Assembly (NCBI GenBank): GCA_023415895.1
Contig: JAEZJA010000197.1
Coordinates: 1-12,829, forward strand
Direction: 5' to 3'
Length of the DNA: 12,829 bases
Source of the DNA: Bacillota bacterium
GTDB taxonomy: Bacteria > Bacillota > Clostridia > Oscillospirales > Acutalibacteraceae
Numbering within the stretch: the stretch's first letter is position 1; each line of letters starts with the position of its first letter. A program made the position numbers and the translations under genes. Positions 1 to 7,010 of the stretch are shown here, piece by piece. The notes under the pieces are model-generated. The model had not been told where the DNA came from and did no database searches. It saw only the letters and a program-made list of their open reading frames with translations.

Positions 1-1174
1 ATCGGAAGGAGTCGGGGAAGATGAGCAGAAGGACGGTGCCCGCCAACAGAAGCAGAAACACGAAAACAGCCAGTACGATCAGCAACGCGTACTTGGTGCG
101 GTTGTTTTTTGGTTTGACCGGCTCATCCTCATGGTCTTCCTGCACCGTATCCACTGGCGGGGCCGGATGGTCATCTTTGCGCAGTGCGGACACCGCGGGA
201 GCCGTCGACAACTGATCACGGAATTGCTCGATCGTGTGGATGCGCTTTTCCGGGTTGGCCTGCAGCGCATGGAAGAGGGCAGCAGCCACATAATCCGGCA
301 GTTCGGCGGCGACTTCGGTGGGAACATATAGGTCGTTCCCGTCCTTGGCACGCTTGGAGCCGTCGGGAGGCGGGTTGCCCGTCAGCGTACGGAACATGGT
401 TGCCGCCAGCGCATACACATCGCTCCAGGATCCGGTGCTTTGTCCGAAGGCGTATTGTTCGGGTGAGGAGTAGCCCGTAATGAGCTTGGGGCGCAGGTCG
501 GTGCTGACCTTGCGCGCTTCTTCAATGCAAAAGTTCTGCAGGTGCAGCTTGCCGTCGGTGCCGATGATGAGCGCATCGGGGCTGATGCCCAGATGGTAGA
601 TGCCGGCGGTGTGGAGAGAATGGAGAGTTGCCATCAGCGGTATAAACAGCGGACGAGCCATTTCCCAGCGCATATGTCCGCCTAACTGCTTGAGGCGTGT
701 TTCCAAAGAGATTCCTTCGCAGAATTCCGATACGGTGTAGGCCGTGTTGTTCTGCTCAAAGATGTCATAAACCGAAACAATGGAGGTGAGCTCGCGCATT
801 CTGGCGAGGGCGCGCGCATGGTTACGAAACTTTGTATAATAGTCCCGAAAAGTATTTTCGCAGCCGCTGATGGTGCGCAGCTCACCCGAAGGAGAGCGCT
901 CGCACAGGGTATCGGGGAAAAACTCCCGGATGATGATGGCAGCCTTGAGCACCTGATCATAACCGAGGTAAACGGCAGCATCTCCTTCCGCTTTTAACAG
1001 CTTTCCAACAAGGTAGCGCTCGGAGAGCACGGTACGTACAGGAAGATATTGCGCTGGGTTGTTTTCCTTCGCTCCATAGCCGCAGATTCCGCATTCGTTG
1101 CGGCCCTCCGGCAGAGGATTCATGCAGCCCATACATAGCCGACCATTGTCGGATTTCCCGATAGTCTCTGGCAT
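1..1174 (-). CDS. Zinc-ribbon membrane protein kinase-like protein, predicted pseudokinase (3' end outside window)
   Basis: The first 391 residues are visible; the gene runs off the left edge. The ATG at 1174 follows an AAAGGGTG ribosome site by 6 nt. A four-cysteine zinc ribbon (C14, C17, C28, C31) leads into a Ser/Thr-kinase fold (about 53-320), an acidic/proline linker, and one transmembrane helix (about 362-386) with the remainder presumably extracellular. The kinase fold is recognised from REFFP (83-87, matching the KEYFP of relatives), GIYHLGISPD (191-200), SSPEQY (236-241) and WSDVYALAATM (250-260). All catalytic positions are changed: the VAIK lysine is R83, HRD is H194-L195-G196, the metal-binding Asn is A201, and DFG is N214-F215-C216. 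The glycine loop is also lost (KAEGDAAVY). I infer a signalling scaffold or ligand-binding pseudokinase rather than an active kinase. Its partner is unknown. Confidence 0.85.
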   Translation of the reverse strand, partial: MPETIGKSDNGRLCMGCMNPLPEGRNECGICGYGAKENNPAQYLPVRTVLSERYLVGKLLKAEGDAAVYLGYDQVLKAAIIIREFFPDTLCERSPSGELRTISGCENTFRDYYTKFRNHARALARMRELTSIVSVYDIFEQNNTAYTVSEFCEGISLETRLKQLGGHMRWEMARPLFIPLMATLHSLHTAGIYHLGISPDALIIGTDGKLHLQNFCIEEARKVSTDLRPKLITGYSSPEQYAFGQSTGSWSDVYALAATMFRTLTGNPPPDGSKRAKDGNDLYVPTEVAAELPDYVAAALFHALQANPEKRIHTIEQFRDQLSTAPAVSALRKDDHPAPPVDTVQEDHEDEPVKPKNNRTKYALLIVLAVFVFLLLLAGTVLLLIFPDSFR

Positions 1175-1294
1175 TGGTGTCACCCTTTCGTTTTATTGCC
1201 TCATCAAATCAGAAATAACAAATCCGCGTATTGATGGCAAATACAAGATTACAAATTATAGGAAAGGCACAAGGAAATATTATGAAACATAGGC

Positions 1295-1323
1295 ATTGTA
1301 CCGAATTTGGCAAGTAAAGTCAA
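1295..1323 (-). promoter_or_regulatory. Sigma-A-type promoter for the pseudokinase gene
   Basis: On the minus strand there is TTGACT (1318-1323), a 17-nt spacer, and TACAAT (1295-1300). Transcription would start near 1288 and leave a leader of about 113 nt before the ATG at 1174. The interval 1175-1389 contains nothing else that I can support. I see no hairpin with a U-tract to end the upstream dnaD-dnaC transcript, so some read-through into the kinase-like gene is possible. Confidence 0.7.
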
Positions 1324-1389
1324 GAATCTTCGCGCGATTGTAACCGGATCATTACACATTTGATATCTTTATCTGTGGCGGTTGTAAAC

Positions 1390-2376
1390 TTAGCAGATTT
1401 TTTGTTGAAGTTTGATCTGCCGGATGTCCTTGCCCATGAAGGTAAGCGGAACGAAAGTGCCGATAATACGGGAGGTGATCTGTTCGCCATAGCGCTCCAT
1501 CAGTTCGCTCTGATCGAGGTTGGTGCTGATGATGGTAGGCCGTCCAGACAACATGCGGCTGTTGATGAGGTTATACAGGCAGGAGGTATAAAAGGGGCTG
1601 GAAAATTCCGAGCCGAGGTCGTCCAGAACCAACAGATCGCAACCGGTCATTTCGTCCTCGCTGCTGCCTTCCGCCCGCCCAAAATGCTCTTTTTCGAGTT
1701 TGTGCAGCAGCTGCTGCGTAGAGCCATAGACCACGCCATACCCGCGTTGAGTCGCTCTGCGGGCAATCGCGAGGGATACGTGGGTTTTGCCCGTGCCCGT
1801 CGGCCCCCGCAGAAGCAGGCTGGGGGAGGAGGGACCGAAATCATTCGCGTAGCATTGACAATAGGTGAGGATTTCCTGCATGCGTGAGCGGGGGACGATG
1901 CCTGTGCGCGTATCGGGAGCTGTGGGGTAGTAGTCCAGCTTGAGGGATTCAAAGCGGGCGTCGTTCACGCCGCTGCCCTGGCACAGCTTGCGGCAGGCTT
2001 GCTCACACAGCAGGCTGCGCAGGCAGTCGCACATGTGCCGATTGGCATACCCCGTATCGCTGCACACCGGACAGGTATAACGCGGCTCAAAATTGGAGGC
2101 ACGCACGCCTTGCTTGGCGAGCCTTTCAGCCAGCTGTGTCTGGAGGGACAGGTTCTGTTCCTTGATGCGTTCCACTGCCGCATTCACATCGCTGCCGTCC
2201 AGAACAGCACGCGCAACCTGAATCGCGGATTGCGCCATTTTACGTTCGATTTCTAAAATGCGGGGATCCTTTGCCACCGCCTGGTCGTGAAGAGCCGATG
2301 CCTGCGCCTGTGCGGTTGCACGGCGGCGATCCAGTTCCGCCATTGCGGCATCGTATACATCCCGGCTATATCCCAT
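1390..2376 (-). CDS. DnaC/DnaI-like AAA+ ATPase, replicative helicase loader
   Basis: The 328-residue protein has the layout of a Gram-positive helicase loader. It starts with a helical N-terminal region (about 5-95), followed by a zinc-binding segment CPVCSDTGY...CDC (C102, C105, C116, C118) and an AAA+ domain. The AAA+ domain shows Walker A GPTGTGKT (191-198), Walker B LLVLDD (248-253), a sensor-1 STN (284-286) and a probable arginine finger at R303 in TSRI. In this family the protein binds ATP and helps place the replicative helicase on DNA at origins or stalled forks. The ATG at 2376 follows GAGGAG by about 7 nt. It lies 30 bp downstream of the dnaD-like gene on the same strand, the usual primosome pairing, so the two are probably co-transcribed. 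No helicase gene is present in the window. Confidence 0.93.
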   Translation of the reverse strand: MGYSRDVYDAAMAELDRRRATAQAQASALHDQAVAKDPRILEIERKMAQSAIQVARAVLDGSDVNAAVERIKEQNLSLQTQLAERLAKQGVRASNFEPRYTCPVCSDTGYANRHMCDCLRSLLCEQACRKLCQGSGVNDARFESLKLDYYPTAPDTRTGIVPRSRMQEILTYCQCYANDFGPSSPSLLLRGPTGTGKTHVSLAIARRATQRGYGVVYGSTQQLLHKLEKEHFGRAEGSSEDEMTGCDLLVLDDLGSEFSSPFYTSCLYNLINSRMLSGRPTIISTNLDQSELMERYGEQITSRIIGTFVPLTFMGKDIRQIKLQQKIC

Positions 2377-2406
2377 ATGCGGTCTCCTCTTATCTATGTA
2401 GTATGG

Positions 2407-3426
2407 CTATTCGTTTCGATTGGTATACACAGGAGTATAGTTATTGACCAACTTTTCGTACTCCGTCAGGTCAAACGAGGTGTCCTTGGCAGCTTTGTCT
2501 TTCCCTCTGCCTTTACGGGGCTTATCCAGACTGCTCAGCGCTTTTTCCATGGTGTCGATGCCCTCGCTGTGCCATTGCTCCAGGATTTTGCTCATATAAG
2601 AGCTGTTGAATTTGCCGGTGCCCTTGACGCAACGTTCATAAGCCAGCCGTATGAGTGCGTCATCCATCTGCCATTGGCTGATCCAACGTTCGGCATCGTC
2701 CGATTGGGCAATGGTGGGGGATTGGGTCAGACCAAGCAGCGCACTTACCTTTTGCCAAGCCTGGCGGCGCTTCTCAATGGCACACAAAAACTCTTCTGCG
2801 GCGGCAATGGTCGTGATTCCGCGGTCAGCCCAGTCCAGCGCCACCTTTTCAATATAGCGCATATGATACTTCCCCTGGGCGATCGCGTATTCGATCACCA
2901 TCAGGATAACTTCAACAGGCAGCCCGGCGGTTTCAAACAAATACAGAAGTGTCTCCATGTCGCCCTGGGAAATGGCCCGTCCCAGGCGGGAGGAGGCCGT
3001 GTCGAGAAGATAGGAGAATTCGGGGCTTTCCTTTTGCCGTGCAATGACTTCCTTCATCTGCGGCTTGACAGGACGGGGTCGGGAGGGCTTGACAGGCGCC
3101 GGCTGGGAGGACGCGGGCGTTTCCGCTTTTTGCGGCGCAGTGGGTGTAGCACAGGGCTTGTCCAATAAACCCGCGGATGAAACATTCTCGGTCGTTTGTA
3201 AAACGCCTGTGGTCAGCCAGTATTGCAGCGCATCGCTGCAATCGGCGGGGGTCAGGCCGATGGCTTTGGAGCAGAGCTCCGGGTCAAAAACCCCTTTACA
3301 GGAACGCAAAAGCCAAAGCAGTACCTTCAGCTGTGCGGAGCCGGCCAGCTTGATGTGGTCATCCACTACGGCCGCAGGAACAGCAAATATTTCACTGAGT
3401 GTATCCGAATTCAGACGGTAATTCAT
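2407..3426 (-). CDS. DnaD-domain primosomal/replication initiation protein
   Basis: The 339-residue protein has an N-terminal winged-helix-like DnaD region (about 1-80, including HIKLAGSAQLKVLLWLLR-type sequence), a Pro/Ala-rich linker (about 92-122) and two DnaB/DnaD C-terminal-type repeats. Each repeat ends in the family's YxxxIxxxW signature: YIEKVALDW (191-199) and YMSKILEQW (277-285). The C-terminus is lysine-rich and probably binds DNA. DnaD-family proteins remodel DNA at origins and recruit the helicase loader, which is encoded immediately downstream. ATG 3426 is the only usable start in frame, because a stop codon lies four codons upstream (3436-3438). The nearest good Shine-Dalgarno (AAAGGAAAGG, 3441-3450) is unusually far away at about 14 nt and is better placed for an out-of-frame ATG at 3439. 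Confidence 0.92.
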   Translation of the reverse strand: MNYRLNSDTLSEIFAVPAAVVDDHIKLAGSAQLKVLLWLLRSCKGVFDPELCSKAIGLTPADCSDALQYWLTTGVLQTTENVSSAGLLDKPCATPTAPQKAETPASSQPAPVKPSRPRPVKPQMKEVIARQKESPEFSYLLDTASSRLGRAISQGDMETLLYLFETAGLPVEVILMVIEYAIAQGKYHMRYIEKVALDWADRGITTIAAAEEFLCAIEKRRQAWQKVSALLGLTQSPTIAQSDDAERWISQWQMDDALIRLAYERCVKGTGKFNSSYMSKILEQWHSEGIDTMEKALSSLDKPRKGRGKDKAAKDTSFDLTEYEKLVNNYTPVYTNRNE

Positions 3427-3505
3427 TTGGTGTTTTCATGCCTTTCCTTTTGACGCGTGCATGTCGATGCTGTACAAAGCGCAAGCGACATACTTCCACG
3501 ATGCT

Positions 3506-3535
3506 ATTATACATGCAAATGCAAGGGAGAGGCAA
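3506..3535 (-). promoter_or_regulatory. Probable promoter of the dnaD-dnaC operon
   Basis: The minus strand carries a perfect TATAAT (3506-3511), an 18-nt spacer and a weaker TTGCCT (3530-3535). The predicted start near 3499 leaves a leader of about 70 nt. It diverges from the pyrR promoter about 110 bp away. Confidence 0.55.
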
Positions 3536-3641
3536 TAGGTTTTTTCACTTTCCCATCTCTACCCAGTTCGGCCGATTGCGCCCAACGTATATCAGCCGTT
3601 TGGGATGCGCATGCAAGGCGCAGAAATGTGAACTTTTGGGG

Positions 3642-3670
3642 TTGACAGGGGAGGTAAATCGTGCTACCTT
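3642..3670 (+). promoter_or_regulatory. Probable promoter of pyrR (and perhaps glpP-glpK)
   Basis: A perfect TTGACA (3642-3647) is followed after 17 nt by TACCTT (3665-3670), a weaker -10. Transcription would begin near 3677, which places the PyrR-loop-like hairpin (3691-3710) close to the 5' end of a leader of about 148 nt. Confidence 0.55.
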
Positions 3671-3690
3671 GAATAAAAAGATCTCTTTAA

Positions 3691-3710
3691 GACAGTACAG
3701 AGTTGCCGTC
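3691..3710 (+). promoter_or_regulatory. Candidate PyrR-binding RNA hairpin in the pyrR leader
   Basis: The 20-nt segment folds as GAC-A-GTA / TGC-C-GTC (one A/C mismatch, one G-U pair) around the hexaloop CAGAGT. This resembles the known PyrR-binding loop core (consensus ARUCCNGNGAGGYU), of which I count 10 of 14 positions kept. One of the differences is a paired change: the C-G closing pair of the consensus becomes A-T here. The segment 3694-3700 can alternatively pair with CTGTATT (3743-3749), and TTGC (3703-3706) with GCAA (3738-3741), a possible antiterminator. This fits autoregulation of pyrR by UMP-bound PyrR, but it is an inference from a partial match. Confidence 0.45.
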
Positions 3711-3731
3711 AAGATATCCCTAAAGTGATAG

Positions 3732-4376
<645 letters not shown>

Positions 4377-4378
4377 TG

Positions 4379-4398
4379 CCTATGCAATAGAGCATAGG
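4379..4398 (+). other. Intergenic hairpin after pyrR
   Basis: CCTATGC (4379-4385) pairs perfectly with GCATAGG (4392-4398) around a 6-nt loop, two bases after the pyrR stop. No T-run follows, so it does not look like an intrinsic terminator and glpP may receive transcripts from the pyrR promoter. It could slow decay of the upstream message. I see no convincing promoter between 4399 and 4479. Confidence 0.4.
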
Positions 4399-4479
4399 AT
4401 GACAACAACAACCGGTTAAAATCCAGACGGCCAATGGTATTTATAAGAGCAGAAAAGTTGAGGGAGAGGGGGAGCCCCT

Positions 4480-5043
4480 TTGCATTCCTTTATCGATACT
4501 CTGGGCGGCAATCCCATCATTGCCGCCGTTAAAAATGAGCAAGGGTTAGAGGGCGCGCTGCGAACCGACTGCTCGGTGATTTTTGTTCTGTATGGGGATG
4601 TGTGTTCCATTCCGACCATCAGCGAGCGCATTGCACAGGCGGGCAAGACGGCCTTTATCCATGTGGATCTGATCGATGGTCTTGCCACTCGGGAGGTATC
4701 GATTGACTATCTGCACAAGGTGACAGGTGCCGCCGGTGTGATTTCGACCAAGCCGTCCCTCATCCGCCGGGCACATGAGCTCGGTCTGTGTGCAGTTCAG
4801 CGCTTTTTTGTCATCGATTCCATGGCACTCGACAGTTTAGGACGGCAGCTCGAGCATACCTGCCCGGACGTGATCGAGATACTCCCGGGTGTCATGCCCA
4901 AGGTGCTGCGCCGCATCACGACTATGACGCGTATCCCGGTGATTGCGGGAGGGCTGATCAGCGACAAGGAGGACATTGTGATGGCACTCGATGCCGGTGC
5001 AGCCGCGATTTCCTCCACCGATGCGCATGTCTGGCAGCTATAA
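4480..5043 (+). CDS. glpP: GlpP, glycerol-3-phosphate-responsive transcription antiterminator
   Basis: The 187-residue protein is close to normal GlpP length and shows the family's conserved blocks: [11 protein letters not shown] (59-69), [10 protein letters not shown] (89-98), [10 protein letters not shown] (132-141), PVIAGGLI (153-160) and [10 protein letters not shown] (171-180). The fold is expected to be a TIM-barrel-like phosphate-binding domain. In Bacillus, GlpP with glycerol-3-phosphate binds leader mRNA of glp genes and allows read-through of a terminator. The start is taken as TTG 4480, just after a GA-rich ribosome site (GAGGGAGAGGGGGAG, 4460-4474); an in-frame stop at 4459-4461 rules out a longer protein. 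glpK follows after 53 bp with no terminator between, so the pair is very likely one transcript. No glpF or glpD is present, and I see no terminator in front of glpP for it to act on. Confidence 0.92.
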   Translation: MHSFIDTLGGNPIIAAVKNEQGLEGALRTDCSVIFVLYGDVCSIPTISERIAQAGKTAFIHVDLIDGLATREVSIDYLHKVTGAAGVISTKPSLIRRAHELGLCAVQRFFVIDSMALDSLGRQLEHTCPDVIEILPGVMPKVLRRITTMTRIPVIAGGLISDKEDIVMALDAGAAAISSTDAHVWQL

Positions 5044-5096
5044 GCAGGGACGAACCACATTCGCTGCGTGAAGCAGAAGAAAGGCAGGTTATTTCG

Positions 5097-6581
5097 ATGA
5101 AGCCGTACATACTCGCCCTCGATCAGGGCACGACCAGCTCCCGTGCGATTCTGTTTGACCGCCAGCAGCATATCGTGGCGACGGCTCAAAAGGAATTTAC
5201 GCAGATCTACCCACAGGCCGGGTATGTGGAGCATGACGCCGAGGAGATCATCGGGTCGCAGACTGAGGTCATGAACCGCGTGCTCAGAGAAAGCGGCATC
5301 GCCGCTTCGGACATTGCGGCCATCGGCATCACCAATCAGCGGGAGACCACCATTCTGTGGGATAAGACAACGGGCCGGCCGATTTATAACGCCATCGTGT
5401 GGCAGTGCCGCCGGACGGCTCCCCAATGCGAACAGATGAAGCAGGACGGCTGTGAGGAATATATCCGTCAAAATACCGGTCTGCTGATCGACGCCTATTT
5501 TTCGGCGACGAAGGTTAAATGGCTGCTCGACAATATTCCCGGCGCACGCGAACGGGCCAAGCGGGGCGAGCTGTTGTTCGGCACGGTGGATACCTGGCTG
5601 ATCTGGCGGCTGACCGAAGGGCGGGTTCATGCGACGGATTACACCAATGCTTCGCGCACGATGCTGTTTAACATCCGCACACTCGACTGGGACGACAACA
5701 TCCTGTATGAGCTGGATATTCCCCGCTGCATGCTGCCCGAGGTGGTACCCTCCTCCCACATGTTCGGCACCACCAGACTGGAGGGGGTGGAGATCCCCAT
5801 CATGTCGGCAGTGGGCGATCAACAGGCCGCGTTGTTCGGACAGGTGTGTTTTGAGCAGGGGGATGTCAAAAACACCTACGGCACAGGCTGCTTTTTGCTG
5901 ATGAACATCGGCAATACGATGCAGGTCAGCCGCCACGGCATGCTGACCACGCTGTCCGCAGGGACGCAGCCGGGCGCTCCCGAGTACATCATGGAGGGCA
6001 GTGTCTTTGTGGGCGGAGCCGTGGTTCAATGGCTGCGTGACGAGCTGGGTATCATCAACAGCGCATCCGAAAGCGAGTATTTTGCCACTCAGGTCGCGGA
6101 TAACGGCGGTGTGGTGGTTGTTCCGGCCTTTACCGGACTGGGGGCGCCTCATTGGGATATGTATGCGCGCGGCGCCGTTTTCGGGCTGACGCGGGGCGCG
6201 GGGCGCAATCATCTGGTGCGTGCGGCTCTGGAATCGATTGCCTATCAGTCGCGCGATCTGGTGGATGCCATGATTGCCGACGCAGGGGTTGCCATCCATT
6301 CGCTTAAGGTGGATGGCGGAGCGAGCGCGAACAATTTCCTCATGCAGTTTCAGGCGGATATTCTGGGCATCGAGGTAGCCCGTCCCGTTGTGCGCGAAAC
6401 AACAGCACTCGGTGCGGCCTACCTGGCCGGGCTGGCCTGCGGCATGTGGGGGAACAAGGAAGAAATTCGACGTCAGTGGACGCTGGAGCGTCGCTTTGAA
6501 CCGACCATGACGGCGCAGCAGCGCGCACAGCTGCTTGAGCTGTGGCATCGTGGCGTGGAACGCAGCAAGGGCTGGCTGTAA
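5097..6581 (+). CDS. glpK: Glycerol kinase
   Basis: The 494-residue enzyme phosphorylates glycerol with ATP to give sn-glycerol-3-phosphate in the cytoplasm. It is a full-length FGGY-family kinase with two actin-like domains: phosphate-1 loop [11 protein letters not shown] (8-18), substrate residues in TNQRETT (R82, E83), [16 protein letters not shown], catalytic [10 protein letters not shown] (D241), [10 protein letters not shown], and C-terminal [10 protein letters not shown]. The start at 5097 gives the canonical [14 protein letters not shown]-terminus; a ribosome site AGAAAGG lies about 12 nt upstream. The loop at about 222-233 ([12 protein letters not shown]) lacks the histidine of the HFYG-type motif that HPr phosphorylates in many Firmicutes, so PTS activation is not expected. 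It follows glpP and ends before a strong hairpin. Confidence 0.97.
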   Translation: MKPYILALDQGTTSSRAILFDRQQHIVATAQKEFTQIYPQAGYVEHDAEEIIGSQTEVMNRVLRESGIAASDIAAIGITNQRETTILWDKTTGRPIYNAIVWQCRRTAPQCEQMKQDGCEEYIRQNTGLLIDAYFSATKVKWLLDNIPGARERAKRGELLFGTVDTWLIWRLTEGRVHATDYTNASRTMLFNIRTLDWDDNILYELDIPRCMLPEVVPSSHMFGTTRLEGVEIPIMSAVGDQQAALFGQVCFEQGDVKNTYGTGCFLLMNIGNTMQVSRHGMLTTLSAGTQPGAPEYIMEGSVFVGGAVVQWLRDELGIINSASESEYFATQVADNGGVVVVPAFTGLGAPHWDMYARGAVFGLTRGAGRNHLVRAALESIAYQSRDLVDAMIADAGVAIHSLKVDGGASANNFLMQFQADILGIEVARPVVRETTALGAAYLAGLACGMWGNKEEIRRQWTLERRFEPTMTAQQRAQLLELWHRGVERSKGWL

Positions 6582-6608
6582 GGCGTGCCATTCGATAGGT
6601 AAGACAAA

Positions 6609-6645
6609 GGGATTGTTGCAAAATGCATTTGCAGCAGTCCCTATT
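6609..6645 (+). terminator. Terminator of glpP-glpK
   Basis: GGGATTGTTGCAAA (6609-6622) pairs along all 14 positions, with G-U pairs, with TTTGCAGCAGTCCC (6628-6641) around a 5-nt loop. It begins 27 bp after the glpK stop. The following T-run is weak (TATTGTTAT). The opposite strand has a comparable T-rich tail, so the hairpin could work in both directions. Confidence 0.7.
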
Positions 6646-6704
6646 GTTATGCCAATAAGGAGAAAAAATAGATACAAATATATGGAAATAATAGAAATTA
6701 CACC

Positions 6705-6733
6705 TTGACAGTCACTCGAGCATACAGTATAGT
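6705..6733 (+). promoter_or_regulatory. Strong sigma-A promoter of the riboswitch-ATPase transcript
   Basis: A perfect TTGACA (6705-6710), a 17-nt spacer and TATAGT (6728-6733) form the best promoter in the window. Transcription would start near 6740, leaving a leader of about 270 nt that contains the riboswitch. Together with the terminator at 6609-6645 and the riboswitch, this accounts for most of the 429-bp gap between glpK and the ATPase gene. Bases 6917-6997 hold only short, weak inverted repeats. Confidence 0.8.
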
Positions 6734-6792
6734 GTATTTGATCTCTTTGCACTGCAATACATTCTGAAATGAATGCGTGATCAACAGTACAA

Positions 6793-6888
6793 ACTGAGCA
6801 GGCGATGAACTTTATTCATAAAGTTTGTGGGGCCGGGCCACCCGGGGGTGGCAGCAGATGGAATCGATCTTCACATCTGTGGGACAGT
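6793..6888 (+). ncRNA. NiCo (czcD-type) Ni2+/Co2+ riboswitch aptamer
   Basis: The leader matches the four-helix NiCo aptamer as I recall it from the crystallised Erysipelotrichaceae RNA. P1 is ACTG (6793-6796) with CAGT (6885-6888). The conserved GAGCAGGC lies at 6796-6803. P2 is 6805-6814 with 6819-6828. The conserved GCCGGGC lies at 6832-6838. P3 is GCCACC (6837-6842) with GGTGGC (6847-6852). P4 is CAGATG (6855-6860) with CATCTG (6874-6879), followed by the conserved TGGGACAGT (6880-6888). The helices are supported by pairing while their sequences differ from the recalled reference, so the match is structural as well as in the conserved core. In this class metal binding stabilises the junction and turns expression on; Fe2+ has also been reported as a ligand. 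Confidence 0.92.
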
Positions 6889-6915
6889 GATGTGTTCCAT
6901 AGGTGTGATTTTTTT
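6871..6915 (+). terminator. Expression-platform terminator of the NiCo riboswitch
   Basis: TCACATCTGTGG (6871-6882) pairs over 12 positions, including two G-U pairs, with CCATAGGTGTGA (6897-6908), and seven T follow (6909-6915). Its 5' strand contains the 3' strand of aptamer helix P4, and its loop contains the 3' strand of P1. The aptamer and the terminator therefore cannot form together: metal binding should block termination and allow transcription of the ATPase gene. Confidence 0.88.
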
Positions 6916-7010
6916 ACCCTTTTCACGGAATTGTGGACACATAGCTGAAGAACGAGTGCCATAGAGCTATCAAACGAATGCCCATCCGGGCGATTACGGA
7001 GGTAACTTTT

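Noticed and set aside
2287..3168. Open frame of 293 codons on the plus strand opposite the dnaC/dnaD genes
   Set aside because: It spans two well-recognised minus-strand genes and their gap, has no recognisable domain, and is best explained as a shadow frame.
4379..4398. Hairpin after pyrR as an intrinsic terminator
   Set aside because: The stem is perfect but is followed by GATGACAACAACAACC, with no T-run.
4788..5096. 103-residue extension of glycerol kinase upstream into glpP
   Set aside because: It overlaps glpP in another frame; the canonical [13 protein letters not shown] start lies at 5097 behind a ribosome site.
4797..6752. Very long open frame (651 codons) on the minus strand opposite glpK
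   Set aside because: It mirrors the codon bias of glpK in a GC-rich gene. The translation is rich in His/Arg/Gln with no family resemblance, and glpK on the other strand is unmistakable.
6740..6916. yybP-ykoY Mn2+ riboswitch as the identity of the ATPase leader
   Set aside because: P-type ATPases often follow this class, but I do not see its conserved core here, whereas the NiCo core blocks and four helices match well.
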